Assembly: GCA_025936735.1 (NCBI GenBank)
Contig: JAICSU010000005.1
Coordinates: 1 to 36,889 of the forward strand
Source of the DNA: Amnibacterium sp.
Lineage (GTDB): Bacteria; Actinomycetota; Actinomycetes; Actinomycetales; Microbacteriaceae
Length of the DNA: 36,889 nucleotides
Direction of reading: 5' to 3'
A program made the translations under genes and the position numbers. The notes beneath the pieces are model-generated. The model saw nothing but the letters and a program-made list of their open reading frames with translations, ran no database searches and was not told the DNA's origin. This document shows positions 25,312 to 33,871 of the stretch, piece by piece. The first letter of the stretch is position 1. Each line of letters starts with the position of its first letter.

Positions 25312-25317
25312 TAGGGT
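25312..25317 (+). promoter_or_regulatory. -10 box of the Lrp gene (leaderless)
   Basis: TAGGGT, then 7 nt, then GTG 25325. This spacing decides the start: the GTG at 25316 overlaps the box itself. Confidence 0.5.
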
Positions 25318-25324
25318 GACCGTT

Positions 25325-25804
25325 GTGGCCGCCGAGCCGAACGAGCCCCCCGCGCGCCTCGACGACGTCGACCGCCGCATCCTCGAGGCGCTGCGGGCCA
25401 ACGCCCGCATCCCGAACAACCGCCTCGCCGAGCTCGCCGGCGTCGCACCGTCGACCTGCTTGCAGCGGGTGCGGGCGCTGCAGGACAGCGGCGTCATCCG
25501 ACGGTTCACCGTCGACCTCGACCCCCGCCGGCTCGGCTACGGGCTGCACGCGCTCGTCTCGATCCGCATCACGCCGGGAGCGCGCGGGCAGCTCGCGGCG
25601 TTCGCCGACCAGCTGCGGTCGTTGCCGGAGGTGACCCAGTTCTTCTACCTGGCGGGAGCCGCCGACTTCATCGTCCACTTCCAGGCCCGGACGACCGAGG
25701 ACCTCCGCGACTTCGTCACCGAGCAGCTCTCGACCAACCCGATCGTCGCGTCGACCAACACGAGCCTGATCTTCGAGCACGACATCGGCGCGCTGCGGAT
25801 CTGA
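25325..25804 (+). CDS. Lrp/AsnC-family regulator (next to ald)
   Basis: 159 aa. Winged helix-turn-helix near the N-terminus (LDDVDRRILEALRANARIP, then recognition region VAPSTCLQRVRAL), then a RAM domain with LPEVTQFFYLAGAADFIVHF. Divergent from ald, so the natural prediction is alanine-responsive control of ald and of itself, as known for AldR-type regulators. GTG 25325 is preferred for the leaderless spacing; GTG 25316 is in frame and would add three residues. Its stop is 4 nt from the stop of the convergent glycosylase gene. Confidence 0.9.
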   Translation: MAAEPNEPPARLDDVDRRILEALRANARIPNNRLAELAGVAPSTCLQRVRALQDSGVIRRFTVDLDPRRLGYGLHALVSIRITPGARGQLAAFADQLRSLPEVTQFFYLAGAADFIVHFQARTTEDLRDFVTEQLSTNPIVASTNTSLIFEHDIGALRI

Positions 25805-25808
25805 GCGG

Positions 25809-26753
25809 TCAGTGGGAGCGGTGGTCCTGGATCGTGATCCGCGGCCCTCGCCGCGGCGGCCGCACGGCGGCCCGGTAGATCAGCCGGACGACCCGCTGCC
25901 GGTGCCCGCGCCACGGCTCGAGCAGCTCGAGCATGCCGTCGTCGTCGACCGCCGTGCCGACGAGCGCGGTGCCGACGAGCGTCGAGAGGTGCAGGTCGCC
26001 GATGCTCGGCGCATCCGGGTCGCCGTGCGCCCGCTGGCTCGTCTCGGCGGCGGTCCAGATGCCGACGCCCGGCACGGTGCGCAGCCGCTTCGCGACCTCC
26101 GCGCCGCCGCGGCCGAGGTCGAGCGTCCGCTCCAGCCCGGCAGCGACACGGGTCGCCTCGATCGCGGCCCGGGACCGCTTCGGATCCACGCCGGCCCGGT
26201 GCCAGTCCCAGGACGGGATGCGCCGCCATCCCTCGGCATCCGGGGGGACCGTCATGCCGGCCGGCGCCGGTCCCGGCGCGGGAGTGCCGTGCCGCCGCAC
26301 GAGCCAGGCCCACGAGCGGTGCGCCTCGACGACGGTGATCTTCTGCTCGAGGATCGCGGCCACCATCATCTCGACGACCTGCCGGCAGCGGGTGAGGCGC
26401 AGGCCGGCGTTGCGGCGCCGCGCGTCGGCCAGGAGCGGCACCGCCGACACGTCGAGCCCCGACCAGTCGTCACCCGCGCCGAGCAGCTCGGGCACGCCGT
26501 CGATCGCCCATTCCGCTCCGGCACCCCACGCCTGCGCGCGGACCGTCCCGTCGGCCCGCTGCACGAGCCTCAGCGTCGCCGGGCCGAGCGGCGTGGTGCT
26601 CGTGCGCCAGACGGCGACGCCGTCGTTCCGGAACGTCGGATCACCCGGCCCGCGGCGGAGCGGGGCGATGGTCGCCGCGAGGTCGACCGGCTGCGCGGGC
26701 GCGTACAGCGTGCTCGCCTCCGACACCCGTTCGGGGGCCATGACGCCGATCAC
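25809..26753 (-). CDS. HhH-GPD DNA glycosylase (AlkA-like)
   Basis: 314 aa. Would flip out and excise alkylated purines in base-excision repair. A helix-hairpin-helix is seen at about 224-238 (LRTVPGVGIWTAAET) and the following Asp253 in SIGDLHLSTLVG sits where the catalytic Asp of AlkA is expected. The N-terminal part (about 15-100) could be the AlkA-type beta domain. The helical segment AAILEQKITVVEA precedes the HhH as in the family. The GTG start lies 6 nt after a TACGCT -10 box; ATG 26741 is four codons further in. No methyltransferase (Ada) module is fused. Exact lesion specificity unknown. Confidence 0.83.
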   Translation of the reverse strand: MIGVMAPERVSEASTLYAPAQPVDLAATIAPLRRGPGDPTFRNDGVAVWRTSTTPLGPATLRLVQRADGTVRAQAWGAGAEWAIDGVPELLGAGDDWSGLDVSAVPLLADARRRNAGLRLTRCRQVVEMMVAAILEQKITVVEAHRSWAWLVRRHGTPAPGPAPAGMTVPPDAEGWRRIPSWDWHRAGVDPKRSRAAIEATRVAAGLERTLDLGRGGAEVAKRLRTVPGVGIWTAAETSQRAHGDPDAPSIGDLHLSTLVGTALVGTAVDDDGMLELLEPWRGHRQRVVRLIYRAAVRPPRRGPRITIQDHRSH

Positions 26754-26759
26754 CGGCAC

Positions 26760-26765
26760 AGCGTA
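26760..26765 (-). promoter_or_regulatory. -10 box of the glycosylase gene (leaderless)
   Basis: TACGCT on the minus strand, 6 nt before GTG 26753. Confidence 0.5.
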
Positions 26766-26851
26766 GGAAGGGCGGGCGACGCCCGCGAACCGACACGCCC
26801 GCCCGGTCCATGCGGGCCCGTCGGACACGGTCCGTACACGGGCACGCTGGC

Positions 26852-26857
26852 TAGCCT
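26852..26857 (+). promoter_or_regulatory. -10 box of the PNPOx-fold gene (leaderless)
   Basis: TAGCCT followed by 7 nt and ATG 26865. Confidence 0.55.
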
Positions 26858-26864
26858 CCCGCCC

Positions 26865-27365
26865 ATGACCACCACCACTCCCACCGACGAGGAGCGCGAG
26901 ACGCTCGCCAAGCTGCTGAAGAAGGCGAGGATCGCCCTCATCACGACGGTGAGCGCCGACAACCAGCTCGTGAGCCGGCCCATGGCCGTGAAGGAACGGG
27001 ACTTCGACGGGGACCTCTGGTTCTTCACCGAGGATCCGTCGCACAAGACCGACGAGGTGCGCTCGAACCCCGAGGTCAACGTCGCCCTCGAGTCGGGATC
27101 CGGATGGGTGTCGATCGCCGGCGTCGCGGAGATCGTGAAGGACGCCGGGAAGATCGACGAGCTCTGGGACACGAGCGCGGAGGCGTGGTTCCAGAACGGC
27201 CGCGACGACCCCAAGGTGGCGCTGCTGAAGGTGACCGCCCGGACCGCGGAGTACTGGGCGACCGACGAGCCGAAGCCGCTGCTGCTCTTCAAGTACGCGA
27301 AGGCCGCCGTCACCGGCGGGCAGCCGAAGGTCGGCGAGTCGCACACCGTCGACCTCGGGTCCTGA
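26865..27365 (+). CDS. Pyridoxamine-5'-phosphate-oxidase-fold protein (general stress protein 26 type)
   Basis: 166 aa, split-barrel flavin-binding fold. ARIALITTVSADNQLVSRPM (about 21-40) is the first strand pair, followed by WFFTEDPSHKTDEV and NVALESGSGWVSIAG, the pattern of the GSP26/YzzA-like subgroup of the PNPOx superfamily. These proteins bind FMN or F420 and reduce or sequester small molecules; many are stress-induced. True PdxH activity is unlikely because of the short length. The oxidoreductase gene starts 2 nt after its stop and is probably co-transcribed. Confidence 0.8.
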   Translation: MTTTTPTDEERETLAKLLKKARIALITTVSADNQLVSRPMAVKERDFDGDLWFFTEDPSHKTDEVRSNPEVNVALESGSGWVSIAGVAEIVKDAGKIDELWDTSAEAWFQNGRDDPKVALLKVTARTAEYWATDEPKPLLLFKYAKAAVTGGQPKVGESHTVDLGS

Positions 27366-27367
27366 CC

Positions 27368-28321
27368 GTGCGGGCGGTCGTCGTCGCCGACCGGCAGGGA
27401 GGGACGGCCGGGGCGGTCACCGACGTCCCGGACCCGCAAGCCGGTCCCGGCGAGGTGCTGCTCGACGTCGAGCTCTCCTCGCTCAACTACAAGGACGCGA
27501 TGGCCGTCGCCGGGCGGCCCGGCATCCTTCGCGGGCTGCCGAAGACGGCGGGCATCGACGCGGTCGGGCGCACACCGGACGGGCGCACGGTCGTCGTCAC
27601 CGGCGCCGGGCTCGGCGAGCGGCGGGACGGCGGCCTGGCGGAACGGGTCGCCGTCGACCCCTCCTGGGCCGTCGACGTGCCGATGCCCTTCACGCCCCGG
27701 CACGCGGCCGCGATCGGGACCGCCGGCGTCACCGCGGCGCTCTCCGTGCTGCGGCTGCAGCGGCTCGCACCCCCACCGGGACCCGTGCTCGTCACGGGTG
27801 CGGGAGGCGGGGTCGGCGGCTTCGCCGTCGCGCTGCTCGCCGCATCCGGCTTCGAGGTCGTCGCCTCGACGGGACGCCAGGACCGGCTCGGCGACCACCT
27901 GCGCCGCCTCGGTGCCGCCGAGGTGGTGCCTCGGCTCGACGCCGAGGTGGGCAAGCCGTTGCAGTCGCAGCGCTGGGCGGCCGTCGTCGACTCCGTCGGC
28001 GGCGGGCCCCTGGTGAACGCGATCGCCCAGACCGTGCCGGGCGGGGTCGTCGCCGCCTGCGGACTGGCCGCGTCGGCCGACCTGCCCGGGACGGTGCTCC
28101 CCTTCATCCTCCGCGGCGTCACCCTGACGGGCATCGACTCGGTGGCGATCTCGGCCGAGACACGGCTGGCGGCGTGGGCGCTCCTGGCCGAGCACTGCTC
28201 CCCGGACCTGGTGGACGTCATGACCGAGCGGGTCATCGGCATGGCGGAGGTGCCTGCCGCGGCCGATGAGGTGCTCGCGGGCCGGGTGCGCGGCCGGATC
28301 GTGGTCGACGTCCGCCGCTGA
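27368..28321 (+). CDS. acuI: Acryloyl-CoA reductase / YhdH-type quinone oxidoreductase
   Basis: 317 aa medium-chain dehydrogenase/reductase without zinc-ligand cysteines. SSLNYKDAMAV (about 38-48) is the signature of the YhdH/YhfP/AcuI subgroup, followed by GIDAVG. The NADPH Rossmann loop is VTGAGGGVGGFAV (about 141-153), and GVTLTGIDSV near the C-terminus is also typical. These enzymes reduce acryloyl-CoA to propionyl-CoA with NADPH, or other enones. The GTG is 2 nt from the upstream stop with no clear Shine-Dalgarno sequence of its own, so translational coupling is likely. The gene symbol rests on family resemblance only. Confidence 0.78.
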   Translation: MRAVVVADRQGGTAGAVTDVPDPQAGPGEVLLDVELSSLNYKDAMAVAGRPGILRGLPKTAGIDAVGRTPDGRTVVVTGAGLGERRDGGLAERVAVDPSWAVDVPMPFTPRHAAAIGTAGVTAALSVLRLQRLAPPPGPVLVTGAGGGVGGFAVALLAASGFEVVASTGRQDRLGDHLRRLGAAEVVPRLDAEVGKPLQSQRWAAVVDSVGGGPLVNAIAQTVPGGVVAACGLAASADLPGTVLPFILRGVTLTGIDSVAISAETRLAAWALLAEHCSPDLVDVMTERVIGMAEVPAAADEVLAGRVRGRIVVDVRR

Positions 28322-28423
28322 CCCGTCCGCCCCCGCTCACCCCGCTGGGCCGGGGGCTGGCAAGGCTCTGGATGTTCGTTGCGCTCCCCTGCAAATGAAC
28401 GGCGCGGCGGAGGCCCGACCCCA

Positions 28424-28429
28424 TAGCCT
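28424..28429 (+). promoter_or_regulatory. Possible -10 box of the Bcr/CflA-type gene
   Basis: TAGCCT with no clear -35. The transcript would start near 28436 and have a leader of about 88 nt, beginning with the 28443-28461 hairpin. Confidence 0.35.
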
Positions 28430-28442
28430 TGTGGACGTCACC

Positions 28443-28461
28443 CGCGCCGTCGAACGGCGCG
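28443..28461 (+). promoter_or_regulatory. Perfect 8-bp hairpin in the leader of the exporter gene
   Basis: CGCGCCGT and ACGGCGCG pair exactly across a CGA loop. It lies just downstream of a -10-like box and 63 nt before ATG 28524, so it could be an operator or a leader RNA structure. Confidence 0.4.
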
Positions 28462-28523
28462 TGAGGTGAGTGCGGCGCGAGGGCGCGTCGGTCCGTCCGT
28501 CCGCCCCGTCCTCGTGGAGCTCC

Positions 28524-29750
28524 ATGACCGCCGCCGTCGTCCATCCCGGCGACGCCCTGCACCCCAGCAGGCGTCTCGCCACCGTCGTCATCCTCGGCGT
28601 GCTCGTCGCGCTCGGCCCGTTCACGATCGACCTCTACCTGCCCGCCTTCCCGGCCGTCCGCTCGTCGTTCGGCGTCTCCGACGTCGCGATCCAGCTGACG
28701 CTCTCCGGCACGGTGGTCGGCTTCGCGGTCGGCCAGCTGCTCGTCGGCCCGTGGAGCGACCGGGTCGGCCGGCGGGTGCCGCTGCTCGTCACCACGATCG
28801 TGCACGTGACGGCGTGCCTGCTCGCCGCCGTCGCGCCGAACGTGGCCGTGCTGGGGGTGCTCCGCGTGCTGCAGGGCGCGGGTGCCGCCGGCGGTGGCGT
28901 GGTGGCCCAGGCCATGATCCGGGACCTGTTCGGCGGCCGTCCCCTCGTGAAGATGCTCGCGCGGATGGGGCTGGTCTCCGGCGCCGCGCCGGTGCTCGCG
29001 CCCCTGATCGGCTCGCAGCTGCTGCGGGTGCTCGACTGGCGCGGGCTCTTCGTGTCGCTCGCGATCTACGGCGTCGCCGGCCTCGCGGCGGCCGCGGTCG
29101 GCATCGGCGAGACCCGGCACACCGGAGGGTCGGGCGCCGTCCGCAGCGTCCGTTCGCGCTACCGCGCGGTGCTCACCGACCGGGTCTTCCTCGGCGCCGC
29201 GGCCGTGGGGGCGATGCAGTTCAGCGGCCTCTTCGCGTACCTGTCGACGTCGTCGTTCCTCTTCCAGGAGGTCTACCGCTTCACCCCGCAGCAGTACGGG
29301 ATCCTCTTCGCGATCAACTCGATCGGCGTGATCGGCGGATCGCAGGCGGCCGCGCGGGTGATGCGCCGGGTGGGGCCGCAGTGGATCCTCGCCGTCACGA
29401 CCGCGGTGCAGGCGGCCAGCGGCCTCGCGATCCTCGCCCTCGGCGGCGCGGATGCCCCCCTGCCGCTCGTGCTCGTGCCGCTCTGGCTCTTCGTCGCCGC
29501 GTGCGGCTTCGGGTTCCCGAGTGTGCAGGTGCTCGCGCTCGCGCACCACGGCGAGGAGGCGGGCACCGCCGCGAGCCTGCTCGGCGCGGTGAACTTCGGG
29601 CTCGCCGGGCTGCTGTCGCCGCTCGTCGGGCTGCTCGGCATCGCCTCTGGGCGTCCCATGGGCCTCGTCATGGCGGTCACCGCCGTGCTCGGCATCACCG
29701 GGCTGTGGCTGCTCGTCCGGCCGCGCACGGTCCCGTCGATCGGCTCCTGA
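28524..29750 (+). CDS. Bcr/CflA-family multidrug MFS exporter
   Basis: 408 aa, 12 predicted helices. FTIDLYLPAFPAV in the first helix and loop is characteristic of the Bcr/CflA (DHA1) drug-efflux group. Motif A is QLLVGPWSDRVGRRVPLL (about 71-88) and the motif C-like region RMGLVSGAAPVLAPLIGS (about 150-167) is the antiporter signature. It would export drugs or amino acids such as cysteine by proton antiport. ATG 28524 has GGAG 5 nt upstream; an in-frame GTG at 28470 would add 18 Ser/Arg-rich residues and is less likely. Ends before the second copy of the dispersed palindrome and converges on hemL. Confidence 0.9.
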   Translation: MTAAVVHPGDALHPSRRLATVVILGVLVALGPFTIDLYLPAFPAVRSSFGVSDVAIQLTLSGTVVGFAVGQLLVGPWSDRVGRRVPLLVTTIVHVTACLLAAVAPNVAVLGVLRVLQGAGAAGGGVVAQAMIRDLFGGRPLVKMLARMGLVSGAAPVLAPLIGSQLLRVLDWRGLFVSLAIYGVAGLAAAAVGIGETRHTGGSGAVRSVRSRYRAVLTDRVFLGAAAVGAMQFSGLFAYLSTSSFLFQEVYRFTPQQYGILFAINSIGVIGGSQAAARVMRRVGPQWILAVTTAVQAASGLAILALGGADAPLPLVLVPLWLFVAACGFGFPSVQVLALAHHGEEAGTAASLLGAVNFGLAGLLSPLVGLLGIASGRPMGLVMAVTAVLGITGLWLLVRPRTVPSIGS

Positions 29751-29764
29751 CCGCCCCCTCCGAC

Positions 29765-29817
29765 GGTTGCCACTTCTTGCGGTCTTGACGCCCTCAAGAC
29801 CGCAAGAAGTGGCAACC
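29765..29817. terminator. Perfect 24-bp hairpin (copy B of the dispersed palindrome)
   Basis: Bases 29765-29788 pair exactly with 29794-29817 around a 5-nt loop. The arm reads like copy A at 4267 apart from two adjacent positions, and both changes are compensated in the opposite arm. It begins 15 nt after the exporter stop and ends 2 nt before the hemL stop, so it should terminate both. Confidence 0.87.
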
Positions 29818-29818
29818 C

Positions 29819-31144
29819 TCAGGCGGGTGGGGACGCGGAGGCGGCGGCGCGGGCCGCGGCCGGGAGCGCCTCCTCGATGCGGGACAGCGCCTCGTCGTCG
29901 TGCGCCGCCGTGAGGAACCACGCCTCGTACACGGACGGCGGCAGGCTCACGCCCGCGTCGAGCATCGCGTGGAAGAACGGCGGATACCGCCAGGCCTCCT
30001 GCGTCCGCACCTCGTCGTAGTCCTTCGGCGTCTCGGTCGTGCCGAGAACGACGCTGAACAGGTTGCCGGCGCGCGGGATCGCGTGGGGCAGGCCCGCCTC
30101 GCTGAGCGCCCGGTCGACGGCGGTCATCACGCGCTCGGCCGCGGCGTCGATCCGCGCGTAGACCTCGGCGTCGGCGGCACGCAGCGTCGCGATGCCGGCC
30201 GCGACCGCGACGGGATTCCCCGACAGCGTCCCCGCCTGGTAGACGGGTCCCTCGGGCGCGAGCCGCTCCATGACCGCGGCACCGCCGCCGAGCGCGGCGA
30301 GCGGCATCCCCCCGCCGATGACCTTGCCGAAGGTGATCAGGTCCACGTCGACGGGGCCGCCGGGCTCGACCGCCCACCAGCCGCCGGCGGAGACGCGGAA
30401 GCCGGTGAGCACCTCGTCCGAGACGAGCAGCGCGCCGTCGGCATGCGCGATCTCGGCGAGGAACCGGTTGAACCCCGGCTCCGGCGCGACGACGCCCATG
30501 TTCGCGGCGGCGGCCTCCGTGATGACGGCGGCGATGCGTCCCGGATGGGCCTCGAACGCCAGCCGCACCGCCGCCTCGTCGTTGTAGGGCAGCACGAGCG
30601 TCTGGCCCGCGACGGCCGCGGGCACGCCGGCCGACGCCGGCAGGGCGAGGGTGGCGACGCCGGAGCCCGCCTCGGCGAGCAGCCCGTCGGAGTGGCCGTG
30701 GTAGTGCCCGGCGAACTTCACGACCAGGTCCCGCCCGGTGAAGCCCCGGGCGAGGCGGATCGCGGTCATCGTCGCCTCGGTGCCGGTCGAGACGAGGCGC
30801 AACCGCTCGATCGGGGCGCGCCCGTCCCGCACGACGCGTCCGTGCACGAGCTCCGCCAGCTCGACCTCGCCCTCGGTCGGCGCACCGAAGGAGAGGCCCC
30901 GCTCCGCCGCCCGCTGCACCGCGTCGACGACGCCCGGATGGGCGTGGCCGAGGATCGCCGGTCCCCAGCTCGCGACGAGGTCGACGTACTCGCGCCCCGC
31001 GGCGTCGATCACGTGCGGTCCCCGGGCGGCGGTGATGAACAGCGGCGTCCCGCCGACCGATCCGTACGCCCGCACGGGGGAGTTCACGCCACCGGGGATC
31101 ACGCGGCGGGCGCGCGCGAAGAGCTCGCCGTTGGTCGGCGTCAT
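29819..31144 (-). CDS. hemL: Glutamate-1-semialdehyde 2,1-aminomutase
   Basis: 441 aa PLP enzyme making 5-aminolevulinate from glutamate-1-semialdehyde (C5 pathway). The start [18 protein letters not shown] is diagnostic; [20 protein letters not shown] (119-138) binds PLP phosphate; [12 protein letters not shown] (239-250) holds the ring-contact Asp; Lys274 in [11 protein letters not shown] is the Schiff-base lysine. It is the last gene of the haem operon, start overlapping the hemB stop by 4 nt. Glutamyl-tRNA reductase (hemA), its usual partner, is not in the window. Confidence 0.96.
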   Translation of the reverse strand: MTPTNGELFARARRVIPGGVNSPVRAYGSVGGTPLFITAARGPHVIDAAGREYVDLVASWGPAILGHAHPGVVDAVQRAAERGLSFGAPTEGEVELAELVHGRVVRDGRAPIERLRLVSTGTEATMTAIRLARGFTGRDLVVKFAGHYHGHSDGLLAEAGSGVATLALPASAGVPAAVAGQTLVLPYNDEAAVRLAFEAHPGRIAAVITEAAAANMGVVAPEPGFNRFLAEIAHADGALLVSDEVLTGFRVSAGGWWAVEPGGPVDVDLITFGKVIGGGMPLAALGGGAAVMERLAPEGPVYQAGTLSGNPVAVAAGIATLRAADAEVYARIDAAAERVMTAVDRALSEAGLPHAIPRAGNLFSVVLGTTETPKDYDEVRTQEAWRYPPFFHAMLDAGVSLPPSVYEAWFLTAAHDDEALSRIEEALPAAARAAASASPPA

Positions 31145-32121
31145 CGCGTCCGCAGCCATCCGGCCACCTCGACGGCCCAGTAGGTGAGGACCGCGTCGGC
31201 CCCGGCCCGGCGGATGCCGGTGATCGTCTCGAGCACCGCGCGGTCCCGGTCGATCCAGCCGTTCGCCGCGGCCGCCTCGACCATCGCGTACTCGCCGGAC
31301 ACCTGGTAGGCCCACACCGGAACGGGGCTCGTCGCCGCGACGTCGGCGAGCACGTCGAGGTAGCTCATCGCTGGCTTCACCATCACGACGTCGGCGCCCT
31401 GCTCGATGTCGAGCACCGCCTCGCGGCGGCCCTCGCGCCGGTTCGCGGGGTCGAGCTGGTAGGTGCGCCGGTCGCCCTGCAGCGCGGACTCGACCGCGTC
31501 GCGGAAGGGGCCGTAGAAGGCGGAGGCGTACTTGGCCGCGTAACCGAGCAGGAGCACGTCGCTGCGTCCCGCGGCGTCGAGCGCCTCCCGCACCGCGGCG
31601 ACCTGGCCGTCCATCATCCCGGACAGGCCGAGCAGGGCGGATCCGGCGTCCGCCTGGGCGATGGCCATCTCGCGGTACCGCTCGAGGGTCGCGTCGTTGT
31701 CGACGGAGCCGTCGGAGGCGAGGACGCCGCAGTGCCCGTGGTCGGTGAACTCGTCCAGGCAGAGGTCCGTCTGCACGACGAGCGCTTCGCCGACCTCCTC
31801 AGCGACGACGCGGGTCGCGACGTTGAGGATCCCGTCGGGGTCCGTCGCGCCGGACCCGACCGCGTCCCGCTGCTCCGGGATGCCGAACAGCATGATGCCG
31901 CCGAGACCGGCCTCGGCGGCCTGGACGGCGGCGGCGCGGAGGCTGCCGAGGCTGTGGTGGACGACGCCCGGCATCGAGACGATCGGCCTCGGCTCGTCGA
32001 TGCCCTCCTTCACGAACACGGGCAGCACGAGCTGGGCCGGATCGAGGCGGGTCTCCGCCATGAGGCGGCGGACGGCCGCGGACTGCCGAAGCCTGCGCGG
32101 GCGGATGGTCAGCGAGGTCAT
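31141..32121 (-). CDS. hemB: Porphobilinogen synthase (5-aminolevulinate dehydratase)
   Basis: 326 aa. Condenses two 5-aminolevulinates to porphobilinogen. The two active-site lysines are Lys197 ([14 protein letters not shown]) and Lys249 ([11 protein letters not shown]). [15 protein letters not shown] is the conserved stretch after the barrel strand. The metal region reads [14 protein letters not shown] (119-132): Cys121 and Cys131 are kept but the middle position is Asp123 instead of Cys, a mixed form between zinc-type (three Cys) and Asp-type enzymes. It overlaps hemD (upstream) and hemL (downstream) by 4 nt each. Confidence 0.96.
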   Translation of the reverse strand: MTSLTIRPRRLRQSAAVRRLMAETRLDPAQLVLPVFVKEGIDEPRPIVSMPGVVHHSLGSLRAAAVQAAEAGLGGIMLFGIPEQRDAVGSGATDPDGILNVATRVVAEEVGEALVVQTDLCLDEFTDHGHCGVLASDGSVDNDATLERYREMAIAQADAGSALLGLSGMMDGQVAAVREALDAAGRSDVLLLGYAAKYASAFYGPFRDAVESALQGDRRTYQLDPANRREGRREAVLDIEQGADVVMVKPAMSYLDVLADVAATSPVPVWAYQVSGEYAMVEAAAANGWIDRDRAVLETITGIRRAGADAVLTYWAVEVAGWLRTR

Positions 32122-32918
32122 ACGGGACGTCCCTGCTCCTGGATCTGGTCCTTGCGGTGCGCGGCGAGCTCCTCCAGGGTTCGGATGAGCGACGCGCTCG
32201 ATCGCTCGCGCGCGACGAGATCGACGCGCAGGCCGGCGGCCTCCGCGTCCGCGGCCGTGCGCGGCCCGATGCACGCGAGGACGGTGCGGGACGGCACGAG
32301 GCCGATCTGGAGCGCGATCTGGTTCGCCACGCTGCCCGAGGTGACGAGGATCGCATCGAAGCGGCCGGCCGCGACATCGGCGATGATCTCCGGCGCGATG
32401 GGCACCCCGACCGTCCGGTAGGCGACCACGGACTCGACCTCGTGCCCCGAGGCGCGCAGCCCGTCGGTGAGCACGGGCTTCGCGATGTCGCTGCGCAGCG
32501 CGAGGATCCGGAGGTGCTCGGCGCCGCCGGTCGCGTCCGCCCACTCGGCGAGCAGGCCGGCGGCGGAGTTGTCCCGGCGGGGGGTGAAGTCCACCCGGTA
32601 CCCCGCCGCGGTGAGCGCGGCGGCGGTCGTCTCCCCCACCGCGGCAACGCGGGTCCGGTCCGGGATGCGGACTCCGTGAGCGGAGAGCACGTCGACGGTC
32701 GTGGCGCTCGTGACGCTCATCCAGTCGAACTCGCCCGCCGCGAGCCGTTCGAGGGCGCCGGCCAGCGCCGTGGAGTCCTCGGTGCCCGCGAAGTTGATCG
32801 ACGGGGCGACGGCGGGGGACGCCCCTCGCGTCCGGAGCTCGGCGGCGACGGCGTCGCCCCAGGGCCCGCCCCGGGGGACGAGGACCGTCCAGCCGCGCAG
32901 CGGCTTCTCCGTCGTCAT
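32118..32918 (-). CDS. hemD: Uroporphyrinogen-III synthase
   Basis: 266 aa. Closes hydroxymethylbilane with ring-D inversion to uroporphyrinogen III. The sequence is poorly conserved in this family, but the two-lobed pattern is recognisable: [19 protein letters not shown] at the start, [13 protein letters not shown] and [12 protein letters not shown] in lobe one, then [11 protein letters not shown] (about 200-210) and [18 protein letters not shown] near the end, the latter two being the best-conserved motifs. The ATG overlaps the hemC stop by 4 nt and its own stop overlaps hemB by 4 nt. No methyltransferase or response-regulator domain is fused, unlike some actinobacterial versions. Confidence 0.93.
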   Translation of the reverse strand: MTTEKPLRGWTVLVPRGGPWGDAVAAELRTRGASPAVAPSINFAGTEDSTALAGALERLAAGEFDWMSVTSATTVDVLSAHGVRIPDRTRVAAVGETTAAALTAAGYRVDFTPRRDNSAAGLLAEWADATGGAEHLRILALRSDIAKPVLTDGLRASGHEVESVVAYRTVGVPIAPEIIADVAAGRFDAILVTSGSVANQIALQIGLVPSRTVLACIGPRTAADAEAAGLRVDLVARERSSASLIRTLEELAAHRKDQIQEQGRPV

Positions 32919-33871
32919 GCGGCACCTCCCAGGGGGGCGAGCGCGGCGGCGCCCGCCTCGAGCAGCTCGTCGGCGAGCCGATCCGCGGCGGACGCCAGCA
33001 CGGCGGCGCGCTCCGCGGCGCCCGCGGCGCGCTCGACGCGGCGGTCCAGCCGGCGCCCGCCGCCCGGCTCGTGCACGCTCGCCCACAGGACGACCCGGTC
33101 CGCCTCGATCGCGCTCGCGACGCCGATCGGCGCGACGCAACCGGCCTCGAGGCGGGCGAGCACGGTGCGTTCGGCGCCGGCGGCGGCCATGGCGACCGGA
33201 TCCGTCAGTCGCTGCACCGCGAGCGCGACGGGGGCCGGCGCGGCGCCGTCGAGGGACGCCGCGTCGTCGGCGCGGATCTCGAGCCCGAGGGCGCCCTGCC
33301 CGGCCGCGGTCGGCCAGGACTCGAGCGGAAGGACCTCGGTGACCGCCTCGGTGCGGCCGAGCCGCGTCAGGCCGGCGAGCGAGAGCACCACCGCGTCGAG
33401 GCGACCCTCGGTGACGTGGGCCAGGCGGGTGTCGACGTTGCCGCGGAGGTCCCGGACGTCGAGATCGGGACGGCGCTCGACCAGCTGGGCCCGGCGTCGA
33501 GGCGACCCGGTGCCGACGACGGCGCCTTCGGGGAGCGTGTCGAGGGTCAGGCCGTCCCGGGCGCAGAGCGCGTCCCTGGCATCCTCCCTCGTCGGCACCC
33601 CGGCGACGACGAGCCCGGGCACGGGCAGCACGGGCAGGTCCTTCAGGGAGTGGACGACGAGGTCGCAGCCGCCCGCGGCGAGGCTCCGCCGGAGCGCGCC
33701 GGCGAAGACCCCCGTGCCCCCGATCTGCGCCAGCGACGCGGCGGAGACGTCACCCTCGGTGCGCACGACGACGAGCTCGCAGGCCTCGCCCTGCGCCTCG
33801 ATGGCCGCCGCGACCCAACCCGCCTGGGCGAGCGCGAGCGCGCTGCCCCGGGTGCCGATGCGGATGGTCAC
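32915..33871 (-). CDS. hemC: Hydroxymethylbilane synthase (porphobilinogen deaminase)
   Basis: 318 aa. Polymerises four porphobilinogens on a covalently bound dipyrromethane. The start [15 protein letters not shown] is diagnostic; HSLKDLP holds catalytic Asp78; [11 protein letters not shown] (120-130) and [11 protein letters not shown] (140-150) bind substrate carboxylates; Cys245 in EAGCVAPIG carries the cofactor. GTG 33871 is chosen because it overlaps the hemH stop by 4 nt and begins exactly at the conserved N-terminus; an upstream ATG in frame lies inside hemH. Overlaps hemD by 4 nt. Confidence 0.97.
   Translation of the reverse strand: MTIRIGTRGSALALAQAGWVAAAIEAQGEACELVVVRTEGDVSAASLAQIGGTGVFAGALRRSLAAGGCDLVVHSLKDLPVLPVPGLVVAGVPTREDARDALCARDGLTLDTLPEGAVVGTGSPRRRAQLVERRPDLDVRDLRGNVDTRLAHVTEGRLDAVVLSLAGLTRLGRTEAVTEVLPLESWPTAAGQGALGLEIRADDAASLDGAAPAPVALAVQRLTDPVAMAAAGAERTVLARLEAGCVAPIGVASAIEADRVVLWASVHEPGGGRRLDRRVERAAGAAERAAVLASAADRLADELLEAGAAALAPLGGAA

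Larger units (their letters stand above)
28322..28523. other. 202-nt spacer with promoter and hairpin before the exporter
   Basis: From left: a weak GC hairpin (CCCCG-N6-CGGGG near 28341-28356), an imperfect inverted repeat GTTCGTTGC / GCAAATGAAC near 28376-28400, a -10-like TAGCCT at 28424-28429, and the 8-bp hairpin at 28443-28461. No gene is supported. Confidence 0.45.

Noticed and set aside
25316-25324. GTG at 25316 as the start of the ald-linked Lrp gene
   Set aside because: This codon overlaps the TAGGGT box; the GTG at 25325 has the 7-nt spacing seen for other genes here.
28431-28469. A 12-codon GTG mini-ORF in the exporter leader (possible leader peptide)
   Set aside because: It begins only 1 nt after the -10-like box, before the expected transcript start, and has no Shine-Dalgarno sequence; its codons simply spell the hairpin.
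28233-30377. A 714-codon minus-strand open frame over the exporter and hemL
   Set aside because: It runs antisense to the exporter and out of frame with hemL, contains the palindrome, and has no recognisable domain.
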